DNA from: an uncultured Clostridium sp.
GTDB lineage: Bacteria > Bacillota > Clostridia > Clostridiales > Clostridiaceae
Length of the DNA stretch: 28,871 nt
NCBI RefSeq assembly: GCF_934754915.1
Contig: NZ_CAKVKB010000040.1
Location: forward strand, 1 to 28,871
Direction: 5' to 3'
Position numbers and translations under genes: made by a program. A model generated the notes under the pieces. That model saw only the letters and a program-made list of their open reading frames with translations. It was not told the DNA's origin and made no database searches. Below are positions 8,272-16,045 of the stretch, piece after piece (within the stretch, counting starts at the first letter, position 1; each line of letters begins with the position of its first letter).

Positions 8272-9504
8272 TTAATCTCTTCTAAATAAATCACGAGTAT
8301 ACACTTTATCCTGTACATCATCCAAACAACTATCGTATCTATTAGCGATAATTGCCTGACTCAATGATTTGAATTCTTTCAAATCATTTACCACCATACT
8401 ACCAAAGAAAGTTTCTCCATTCTTCAATGTAGGTTCATAAATAATAACCTTAGCACCCTTAGCCTTAATACGCTTCATTACACCTTGAATAGAACTTTGT
8501 CTAAAGTTATCACTATTTGATTTCATTGTTAAACGATAAACACCAACAGTAACATCATGTTCCTTTGATTCATCCCATTCGTCATTTGCTTCATAAGCAC
8601 CCGCAATCTCTAATACACGATCTGCAATATAATCTTTACGTGTACGGTTTGATTCAACAATAGCTTCAATTAAATTTTCAGGCACATCCTGATAGTTAGC
8701 CAATAATTGTTTTGTATCTTTAGGTAAACAATAACCACCATAACCAAATGAAGGATTATTGTAGTGAGATCCAATTCTAGGATCTAAACATACACCATTA
8801 ATAATATCTTGAGTATTCAAACCTTTCATTTCAGCATATGTATCTAATTCATTAAAATAAGATACACGAAGAGCTAAATATGTATTTGCGAATAACTTAA
8901 CTGCCTCAGCTTCAGTAAAGCCCATAAACAAAGTATCAATATTTTTTTTAATAGCCCCTTCTTGAAGTAAAGCTGCAAAAGTGTGACTTGCATTAACTAA
9001 CTTTTCATCATTCTCATCTGTACTTACAATAATTCTAGAAGGATATAAGTTATCATATAAAGCCTTAGACTCTCTTAAAAACTCTGGACTAAAAATAATA
9101 TTTTTAGTATTAAATTTTTTTCTAACACTCTCCGTATATCCAACTGGAATTGTTGACTTAATTACCATAATAGCTGAAGGATTATACTTTAATACAAGTT
9201 CAATAACACTCTCTACTGCACTTGTATCAAAGAAATTCTTTTTACTATCATAATTAGTTGGTGCAGCAATAACTACAAAGTCAGCTTTCTTATAAGCATA
9301 CTCTGCATCTAAAGTAGCTTCCAAATTCAAATCCTTTTCAGCCAAATACTTTTCAATATAATCATCTTGAATAGGAGATTTTCTAGCATTAATTAAATCT
9401 ACCTTCTCCTTAATAATATCTACTGCCTTTACCTCATTATGTTGAGATAATAAACAAGCAATACTCAATCCTACATATCCTGTTCCTGCAACTGCTATTT
9501 TCAT
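8272..9504 (-). CDS. ugd: UDP-glucose 6-dehydrogenase
   Basis: 410 aa, ATG at 9504 with GAAAGGA nine bases upstream. It oxidises UDP-glucose to UDP-glucuronate with two NAD+. The N-terminal Rossmann motif is GTGYVG at 7-12; the central region has KSTIPVGYTE and FSPEFLRES; the catalytic cysteine is C259 in FGYGGYCLPKDTK; the C-terminal UDP-binding domain follows. Length is typical for the short bacterial Ugd class. Its product is the substrate of the CapI-type epimerase at 12644-13681, so the two should together supply UDP-galacturonate for the polysaccharide. It sits only 36 bases past a strong terminator hairpin of the upstream gene, so it may depend on a promoter embedded in that hairpin or on readthrough. 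Confidence 0.95.
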   Translation of the reverse strand: MKIAVAGTGYVGLSIACLLSQHNEVKAVDIIKEKVDLINARKSPIQDDYIEKYLAEKDLNLEATLDAEYAYKKADFVVIAAPTNYDSKKNFFDTSAVESVIELVLKYNPSAIMVIKSTIPVGYTESVRKKFNTKNIIFSPEFLRESKALYDNLYPSRIIVSTDENDEKLVNASHTFAALLQEGAIKKNIDTLFMGFTEAEAVKLFANTYLALRVSYFNELDTYAEMKGLNTQDIINGVCLDPRIGSHYNNPSFGYGGYCLPKDTKQLLANYQDVPENLIEAIVESNRTRKDYIADRVLEIAGAYEANDEWDESKEHDVTVGVYRLTMKSNSDNFRQSSIQGVMKRIKAKGAKVIIYEPTLKNGETFFGSMVVNDLKEFKSLSQAIIANRYDSCLDDVQDKVYTRDLFRRD

Positions 9505-9540
9505 AAAACATCATCCTTTCTTTAATTAAATAGCTATACT

Positions 9541-9565
9541 AAAAAAGGACAGACAGTCCTTTTTT
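9541..9565. terminator. Rho-independent terminator after the phosphoesterase-STAND gene
   Basis: AAAAAAGGAC (9541-9550) pairs with GTCCTTTTTT (9556-9565) around a five-base loop. It follows the stop codon at 9577 on the minus strand by 11 bases and has an A/T flank on both sides, so it can work in both directions. It separates the 979-aa gene from ugd. Confidence 0.8.
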
Positions 9566-9576
9566 TAGGCTTAAAA

Positions 9577-12516
9577 TCAATTCTTTGAATTTAACTTCTT
9601 TTTTTCTGCATCAATCATAATCTTTTTTTCAGATAACTTTATATTAGCTATACTATTCTTATTAAAAACATTAATAATCTGTCTACGCTCTACAGAATCC
9701 ATGTTATTAGAAAATATATATCTAATCACTAATATATGAATAACACTTTGTACAATGATATCTTTATACTCATCCAAAAAGCCTTTCAGATTAGATTTAA
9801 ATAATGTTTTTTTATTACTACAAGAGAGCAATTCTAATTCAAAAATTTGAATGTCAATTGTTTTTGGAAGCTTTTTATAAAACTCGGTTATAGCATACAT
9901 TGTATTACTGCTTGCACACATTGAACAAACATTATAATAAAATGCATCTATAAAAAATAGCATGTAATTAATAACAATATCTTCTGATTTTTCTTTATCT
10001 TTTTTTAGATTTTTTATTATTACATCAACAAAATTCTGAAAATTACTATCCACAGTTTCTAGAATATTAAATAATAATTTATTAGATTCTTGATATATAC
10101 TATCAATAATAATCGACTTATCTTTTACTGGTAATTCATCACAAAAACTATTTAAACCTCTAGCCAATAATTCTAATAATTTTAAGGCACTTGTCCATTG
10201 ATTTACTTGTTTGGAAATGTCTTTTTCATCATAATCATATATTCCTTTATACTCATATGTAACGAGTTCCATATGTTCTTTTTCGACTTCCACTGCACTG
10301 TCATGGGCTTCTTTAATATCCGAATCATCAATATTCTCTATTGCTGACACATTCTTTTTCTTCATTAGAAAATTAATATTCTTTTTTTCAAAAGAAAACA
10401 TTGGCCACTGCCCAGTAATCTTTTTTAATTGATTATTAATACTAAATAGCAAATTAGTTCTTTGCATCATATAAATAATAAATAACAATATGTCTCCATT
10501 AATACCAAAACATACATTATTAATTACATAATTTAGTTCAGTATTATCTTCATCATTATTAACCTCTTTACAAATTTGTTTTGCAACAAAATAAGCCAAA
10601 TATAAACGGTTTACAAACACATATTGATTACAATCATATTTATTTAAAATATTAGAACTAATCATACATTTAACAAAATCAATATAGTTAACTTTGTTTC
10701 CGTATTCTTGATTATATGTCTCAACTATTTTTGCTATATAACTATCAGGTACAGAATTTAACCTATTTTTATGCATCTCCATTGCTAATTGTTGAAGAAT
10801 AATGAAGTAAAGATTCCTATTTCTTTCATTTGAATTTGCAATAATATTATCTTTTAAGATTTTCTCAAACATCGCATCAAATTTATCTGTTCCTGAAAAT
10901 AAATTGCCTTGCCTTATCGATGTATAAATAAATTGAATCATAAATGTATTTCCCAACATTTTTAATTCAGGTGTATGTTCCAAATTTACTTCTATTGAAG
11001 AGTTAGGCTCGTCATGCTTAATATCTGTTTCAAAAAGTTTTCCAATCTTATCAATCAAATGAGTTCGTTGTCTTATTGTAAATCGATTTATATTAACAGT
11101 TGAAATATCTAATGCATATTTTTCCTTAAATGTTTCTTCAATATTTACAATTGAATTTGTATTATTGGTAAATATTATAATCCCAAAATATTGCTTTAGA
11201 TATTCAATTAAATAATCCTGATTTTTTTCATCTTTAATTAAATCAAAATCATCTACGAATACAATTCTATCATCAACTAGTTTTTGATTATATATATCAA
11301 GATAATTTTGATCATCTATCTGATTATTCAAAGCATATTTTATTATGCTTTTTATATTCTTCTTATCAATTGAACCTTTATCTAAATATAATGCAAACAT
11401 TTCTTGCTTTAAAATTAAATAAAGTTCTTTTAAGAGCGTAGTTTTACCTGAATCTATTGTACCTGATATACTAATATACTTGTTTTTTTTGATAATACTT
11501 ATTAATTTATTCATATCAAGGATATTCTTTTTATTATATTCAATCTCAGGAAACACAAAATATTCTTCAATACTATTTCCAATAGATAGCTTCTCATCTT
11601 CTATTAATTTTAATGTAAATTCATTAGAATAAGGAACACCATTCTTCCTACATAGATTATTTCTTTTTTTAGTTTGATTCAAATATATTTTCCTTGCTCT
11701 ATTCCAATTATGAATTTTAAAAATCACCTCATTTTTTTGTTCATCATAGAAAATTGAATTGAAAGAAGTACTATCACTATACGCTTCAACATTAAATTCA
11801 CCGACTCGTGAAATTAGTAAATTATTGTCATCTCGCTCAAAAGAATCAATGTGCTGATCATGTTCATGTCCTAGGAATAAAACATCAGTATTATCTCTAA
11901 TCTTAAAATCAAGTTGATTTTTTATATTTTCATGAAACCACTCTATACTATGATGCATCATGGTAAGATTTAATTTATTTTCATCATAATTAAATCTTGA
12001 CAATGACTTTTCACTAACATAATGAAGTTCCTTATCAACATGTTCTATATTAGAAAACGGTGCTGTATTAATCATATTAATACGTACTGATCGAAGATTT
12101 TTAGAATAAATATCATACGGTTCTTGATGCCTTCTATATAAGCCACTAGTAAATTTAAAATAATTATTTTCTTTTAAAAATTCCTTTTCCAAATTTAAAT
12201 CTGTTATCTGTGTTTGTCGAAATGATTCACTAGAATCTATCTGAATATCATGATTACCTGGCACACAATAAGCTTTGATATTAACGTTAAATCTCTCTTT
12301 TAATGAGTGAATCAATTTGTTAAAAAAATATTTTGCAATTTTATATTCTTCTTCAGAACCTGAATTTGCTATGTCTCCAGTACATATTATAATAACATTA
12401 GATACTTTCCCTACATACTCATTTAAAGCATCCGAAATTCTACTTATTTTATCATCCTCAATATGAACATTCTTTTTTAAATGCAAATCTCCAATGTGTA
12501 CCATTAAAACATTCAT
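9577..12516 (-). CDS. Metallophosphoesterase-STAND NTPase, candidate antiviral protein
   Basis: 979 aa. The N-terminal ~260 residues are a calcineurin-like metallophosphoesterase with all family motifs: HIGDLHL (D10, H12), TGDIA (47-50), PGNHD (86-90), MMHHS (His 188/189) and FLGHEHDQH (216-219). After a linker comes a P-loop NTPase with Walker A GTIDSGKTT (352-360), Walker B VFVDDFD (418-424 region) and a sensor-like IIIFTNNTNS. The remaining ~480 residues are helical with no repeat I can name, in the position of a STAND sensor. Effector, NTPase and sensor in this order is the layout of antiviral STAND (Avs) proteins; here the effector would be a metal-dependent phosphoesterase or nuclease. 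Ribosome site GGGAGGAG lies about 12 bases before the ATG. It has its own terminator and a plausible promoter, so it is a self-contained unit placed inside the sugar-nucleotide genes. Defence function is inferred from architecture. Confidence 0.85.
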   Translation of the reverse strand: MNVLMVHIGDLHLKKNVHIEDDKISRISDALNEYVGKVSNVIIICTGDIANSGSEEEYKIAKYFFNKLIHSLKERFNVNIKAYCVPGNHDIQIDSSESFRQTQITDLNLEKEFLKENNYFKFTSGLYRRHQEPYDIYSKNLRSVRINMINTAPFSNIEHVDKELHYVSEKSLSRFNYDENKLNLTMMHHSIEWFHENIKNQLDFKIRDNTDVLFLGHEHDQHIDSFERDDNNLLISRVGEFNVEAYSDSTSFNSIFYDEQKNEVIFKIHNWNRARKIYLNQTKKRNNLCRKNGVPYSNEFTLKLIEDEKLSIGNSIEEYFVFPEIEYNKKNILDMNKLISIIKKNKYISISGTIDSGKTTLLKELYLILKQEMFALYLDKGSIDKKNIKSIIKYALNNQIDDQNYLDIYNQKLVDDRIVFVDDFDLIKDEKNQDYLIEYLKQYFGIIIFTNNTNSIVNIEETFKEKYALDISTVNINRFTIRQRTHLIDKIGKLFETDIKHDEPNSSIEVNLEHTPELKMLGNTFMIQFIYTSIRQGNLFSGTDKFDAMFEKILKDNIIANSNERNRNLYFIILQQLAMEMHKNRLNSVPDSYIAKIVETYNQEYGNKVNYIDFVKCMISSNILNKYDCNQYVFVNRLYLAYFVAKQICKEVNNDEDNTELNYVINNVCFGINGDILLFIIYMMQRTNLLFSINNQLKKITGQWPMFSFEKKNINFLMKKKNVSAIENIDDSDIKEAHDSAVEVEKEHMELVTYEYKGIYDYDEKDISKQVNQWTSALKLLELLARGLNSFCDELPVKDKSIIIDSIYQESNKLLFNILETVDSNFQNFVDVIIKNLKKDKEKSEDIVINYMLFFIDAFYYNVCSMCASSNTMYAITEFYKKLPKTIDIQIFELELLSCSNKKTLFKSNLKGFLDEYKDIIVQSVIHILVIRYIFSNNMDSVERRQIINVFNKNSIANIKLSEKKIMIDAEKKKLNSKN

Positions 12517-12574
12517 TAATAATCAAAACTCCTCCCTTTATAAAGTTAAAACTTTTATGTACTGAAGTTATTAT

Positions 12575-12603
12575 ATTATAAATTTCTTTTTATTGAATAT
12601 AAA
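12575..12603 (-). promoter_or_regulatory. Putative promoter of the phosphoesterase-STAND gene
   Basis: On the minus strand TTTATA (12603-12598) and a perfect TATAAT (12580-12575) are 17 bases apart, about 60 bases before the start codon. The -35 part lies inside the left arm of the inverted repeat downstream of the epimerase. In AT-rich DNA such matches can be chance. Confidence 0.4.
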
Positions 12604-13510
12604 CTGATCAAACAAACCAATTTACATTCAATAAAAAGAAGAACTAGTCTTCTTTCATATAAAATTCTCTATACCACTCAGCAAATTTTCTTAAACCTTC
12701 TCTTAATGGAGTATGAGGTTTAAATCCAAAATCTCTTTCTAAAGCGCTCGTATCCGCATATGTAACTGGTACATCCCCTGGTTGCATAGCCACTAATTCT
12801 TTATGAGCTTCAAAATCATAATCTTCAGGTAATACACGAGCTCTTACTAATTCTTCGGAAAGAATCTGAACAAAGTCTAATAAATTTTCTGGATTACTAT
12901 TACCAATATTATAAATAGCATATGGTGGAATAGGAAGGCCATCTTCACCATTCTTCTTTTCTGGTGCTTTATTCATAACTCGAATAACACCTTCTACAAT
13001 ATCATCTACATATGTGAAGTCACGTTTACAATTACCATAATTAAAAATCTTAATCGTATCTCCATTCACTAGTTTATTTGTAAATCCAAAATAAGCCATG
13101 TCTGGACGTCCAGCAGGACCATATACAGTAAAGAATCTTAGTCCAGTACTAGGAATATTGTATAGCTTAGAATATGCATGAGCCATTAACTCATTACTCT
13201 TCTTAGTAGCTGCATATAAACTAACAGGGTTATCTACCTTATCATCCGTACTATAAGGAACCTTTTTATTCGATCCATATACACTACTACTAGAAGCATA
13301 TACTAAGTGTTCTACAGGATAATTTCTACAAGCCTCTAAAATGTTATAGAATCCTAACATATTACTTTCAATATATGCATCTGGATTCGTAATCGAATAA
13401 CGAACACCAGCCTGAGCGCCCAAGTTAACTACAATACCAGGACGATACTGACTAAAGATTGAATCAATCAATTCCTTATCAGCCAAGTTTCCCTTAATAA
13501 ACGTATAATT
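12587..13510. repeat. Direct repeat copy 2 (924 bp; partner at 4959-5882)
   Basis: Same orientation and sequence as 4959-5882, including the inverted repeat (arms 12587-12603 and 12621-12637) whose 17-base loop differs at five positions. Here the repeat is part of the complete epimerase gene. The two copies enclose about 6.7 kb holding the SIR2 remnant, the two-TM gene, ugd and the phosphoesterase-STAND gene. Confidence 0.9.
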
Positions 13511-13681
13511 CGAATAACCAGACAATTCATTTAGTCTAGCCTCTTTAATACGCACATCATAATAATCATTCATGTTATCTAAACCGATAACCTTACATTC
13601 AGGATCCTCTTTTAAAATCCTTTTACATAAATTGGATCCTATAAATCCTGATGCACCTGTAATAAAAATAGTTTTATTCAT
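12644..13681 (-). CDS. UDP-glucuronate 4-epimerase (CapI type)
   Basis: 345 aa, ATG at 13681 preceded by AAGGAG with nine bases between. An extended short-chain dehydrogenase/reductase that interconverts UDP-glucuronate and UDP-galacturonate. Visible are the NAD motif GASGFIG (9-15), the CapI-type segment GLDNMNDYYDVRIKEARL (33-50), YASSSSVYG (128-136) and the catalytic Y156/K160 in YAATK. Length is normal for the family. It is the only complete copy among three epimerase-derived sequences in the window. It probably has its own leader, since the gene upstream is broken and ends 53-135 bases away. Alternative: a UDP-glucose 4-epimerase of the same superfamily, but the NDYYDV segment favours the glucuronate enzyme. 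Confidence 0.9.
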   Translation of the reverse strand: MNKTIFITGASGFIGSNLCKRILKEDPECKVIGLDNMNDYYDVRIKEARLNELSGYSNYTFIKGNLADKELIDSIFSQYRPGIVVNLGAQAGVRYSITNPDAYIESNMLGFYNILEACRNYPVEHLVYASSSSVYGSNKKVPYSTDDKVDNPVSLYAATKKSNELMAHAYSKLYNIPSTGLRFFTVYGPAGRPDMAYFGFTNKLVNGDTIKIFNYGNCKRDFTYVDDIVEGVIRVMNKAPEKKNGEDGLPIPPYAIYNIGNSNPENLLDFVQILSEELVRARVLPEDYDFEAHKELVAMQPGDVPVTYADTSALERDFGFKPHTPLREGLRKFAEWYREFYMKED

Positions 13682-13733
13682 ATCATTCGCTCCTTACTAT
13701 TTCATATATAATAAACAATTCTTTTTAAAAGAA

Positions 13734-14782
13734 TCATTCATTTAATAAATTAAACTCAATTTGTTTTGAATTAGTAAAATAGTCCTCTAGCATATTTATA
13801 CTCTTCTTATATTTAACTAGTTCTTCATTTCTTTTAGATTTATTACAATAAGTTCATCTTGAGAATGATAAATTTTTTTATATCTATCAATCCATCTGAA
13901 ACTGTGAAACAACAATCCCTTATCTAAATGATGCAAATATTGCATCATTGTTTTAATTTTTAATTCTTCATAATTCTTTAGTGCTTCAATTACATACTGA
14001 TAGATCAATGGCCTAAATGGATGTACATTATTCATAAGTGATTTAGCCATTTCTTCATCCATATATAATCCACCTTTACTTTCTAAAAGAATAAACCGCG
14101 TTTCTAAAGGTAAATCTGTATTCTGTATTAATAGTTGATACAATTCACCTTCTATTAAAGTATTTTCTACATAACGTCTAAATTCCAACTCATATTTCAA
14201 AGCAAATTCCTGAAATAAGTCAACATCCGTTTCACTTAATAATTCAAAATTATCCATTGACGGCCATATTAAATCATTCTCAATCAAATACCCTATAATG
14301 TCAGGTTCAATTCTTTTAAAATCAACCTCTTTCTTAAATGCATACTCTATTTTATTATTTTTATAAAATTCAATAATATAGGCATTATAAAAATCATATA
14401 AAATTTCATTTGATATATTCCTACTATTGGAACGTTAGATTGATAAAATGTTATCCTCCACAAATTGTGCAAGTATACCAATATATCCATATTCATCCCA
14501 ATAATCAATAGCATATTTCCTCCAACACGGAGTGATTCGATTATTTTGTAAAATACAATTCCAAACATCTCTTTGTGTTATATTTGTCAATGTGCTGTAA
14601 TCAATTTGTATACTATCCTTTAAAAAAATATTAAGATCTTTCTTTTCAAATATAGATATATAAGTTGAATCATCTAATTCTATAGCTTTCTCTATTATTT
14701 CAATAATATATTTCAATTCTTCACTATCATTATCTTCGCTAAGAAATACATCATCAATAAATATCTTAACATTTGAACTCAC
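13734..14782 (-). pseudogene. Unrecognised gene broken by an in-frame stop
   Basis: Two pieces, 14782-14438 and 14434-13817, lie in the same frame and are separated only by TAA at 14435-14437 (EDNILSI*RSNSRNISNE). Read through, they give about 320 residues, acidic and aromatic-rich, with no recognised domain. The 49 codons between the stop and the TTG at 14287 are open and protein-like, which supports one original gene. Near the end the frame closes at 13817, but an adjacent frame continues in similar style (NKSKRNEELVKYKK to NLLNE) to TGA at 13734, suggesting a second, late frameshift. The first codon used is GTG at 14782 with no ribosome binding site, only 12 bases from the inverted epimerase tail, so the 5' end was probably lost in that rearrangement. 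Function unknown; size and acidity would fit an immunity or accessory protein. Confidence 0.6.
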
Positions 14783-14793
14783 ATAATTAATCA

Positions 14794-14934
14794 GTAGCTA
14801 TGCAGCCTGGTGATGTGCCAATTACTTATGCCGATACATCTGCACTTGAAAGAGATTATGGTTTTAAACCAAACACTAGTTTAAGAATAGATCTTAGGAA
14901 TTTTTCTAAATGGTATAAAAATTTTTATTTATAA
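14794..14934 (+). pseudogene. Inverted, diverged C-terminal fragment of a second UDP-glucuronate epimerase
   Basis: On the plus strand codons 14794-14934 read VAMQPGDVPITYADTSALE, continuing to RDYGFKPNTS and ending FSKWYKNFYL with TAA. This aligns without gaps to the last ~47 residues of the epimerase at 12644-13681 (VAMQPGDVPVTYADTSALE), but with many substitutions near the end, so it derives from a different allele or paralogue rather than from the recent duplication. There is no start and no upstream homology. It is in the opposite orientation to every other gene nearby and has kept its own terminator. Confidence 0.85.
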
Positions 14935-14935
14935 T

Positions 14936-14980
14936 ATCATATCATCCAGATAGTATGATAAACTATCAGGATGATATGAT
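14936..14980. terminator. Long hairpin, probable bidirectional terminator
   Basis: Arms 14936-14953 and 14963-14980 pair at 17 of 18 positions around a nine-base loop. It starts two bases after the stop of the inverted epimerase tail and is followed on the plus strand by TTCTTCTATTT. For the minus strand it lies 34 bases after the stop of the membrane acyltransferase gene and so could end the polysaccharide operon. Confidence 0.7.
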
Positions 14981-15013
14981 TCTTCTATTTACTCGAAAAA
15001 GTATAATATACAA

Positions 15014-16045
15014 TTATACTTTTTCACCAATTAATATCCTTGTAAATTTCCACTTGAATAATAATTTACTAACTACATATGACAGAATAATAGAGACCAC
15101 AAAACATATAATTGATAATATATATATATTCATTTTACCATTCAACATCCCAATGACTAAATAGATAATCTGCTCATGAAACAAATATATAGGCATACTA
15201 TATTTGGCAAGTTCATTTATTTTTAGCCCATTTATAGGATATTCTGCTAACTTTTGTAATATAAAAAATGCAGTAAATGCACCTACCAAGTGAAATACAC
15301 ACTCAATTCCATATGAATATAATTTATAGATGTTAGAAACATCACCAACATTATATGTAATCACATATATGATAAAAATAACGGCATAGCAACTACCGAA
15401 TAATAATGGATTATTTTTACTTAAAAATTCCATTTTAAATTTTCTTATAAAAAATCCACCTCCAAAAAATAAAACATATCTACATGCGGTCCATATCATG
15501 TAATAATTAGGGCAAATGTTACTTCCAACGGTACCTAGCAAATAAAAAAAGAACATTATAATAACACCAAAAAAATAATGTTGATCTATAAATTTAGCTA
15601 AAGGCCAAAAAATAACAAAAACCCAGAATAACATTAATAGAAACCAGAGTTGGCTAGGACTTGTTCCCAACAAGAACTTAAAAATGATATTCAATTTATT
15701 ATATTTAAAAAATAATTGATTTATTGGCAAAACCCAACATAACATTACAAACCAAAAGGGAATAATCAATCTTTTTATTTTTAGCCAAATAAATTGCAAA
15801 TAATTTTGATATTTTCCCTTTTCTATTTTTAAATAATAAAAAATATAACCCGATATTAATGCAAAACCATATATATGAAAACCACCAATAAATTTACTTA
15901 AATATTTATAAAAGGTAGATGTTTTCTCTGGTGTTAGTGCGGTAAACCAAGCTCCATTCCAGAAAGATATACTGTGTCCAATTATCACAAATAACATTAA
16001 TATAGTTTTTGCAAATACACAATTATTTAGATATTTATCTCGCAA
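15014..16045 (-). CDS. Membrane acyltransferase, acyltransferase-3 family
   Basis: 343 aa starting at TTG 16045 (RDKYLNNCVF), with AAGGAGG about eleven bases upstream and an 11-base overlap with the flippase gene. About ten hydrophobic segments cover nearly the whole protein. The first one carries FVIIGHSISF, matching the conserved His of acyltransferase-3 (OafA/WecH-like) proteins, which move acetyl or succinyl groups onto sugars at the membrane. Together with the three soluble acetyltransferases of the operon it points to a decorated polysaccharide. It is the last gene of the continuous operon; downstream DNA is rearranged. Donor and acceptor cannot be read from sequence. Confidence 0.85.
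   Translation of the reverse strand: MRDKYLNNCVFAKTILMLFVIIGHSISFWNGAWFTALTPEKTSTFYKYLSKFIGGFHIYGFALISGYIFYYLKIEKGKYQNYLQFIWLKIKRLIIPFWFVMLCWVLPINQLFFKYNKLNIIFKFLLGTSPSQLWFLLMLFWVFVIFWPLAKFIDQHYFFGVIIMFFFYLLGTVGSNICPNYYMIWTACRYVLFFGGGFFIRKFKMEFLSKNNPLLFGSCYAVIFIIYVITYNVGDVSNIYKLYSYGIECVFHLVGAFTAFFILQKLAEYPINGLKINELAKYSMPIYLFHEQIIYLVIGMLNGKMNIYILSIICFVVSIILSYVVSKLLFKWKFTRILIGEKV

Noticed and set aside
13711..13736. Terminator hairpin before the complete epimerase gene (ATTCTTTT/AAAAGAAT)
   Set aside because: The arms are AT-only with essentially no loop and no T run beyond the arm, so a terminator claim is not supported.
14347..14568. A 73-aa hydrophobic minus-strand frame
   Set aside because: It is out of frame with the stronger reading of the broken gene at 13734-14782 and has no ribosome site.
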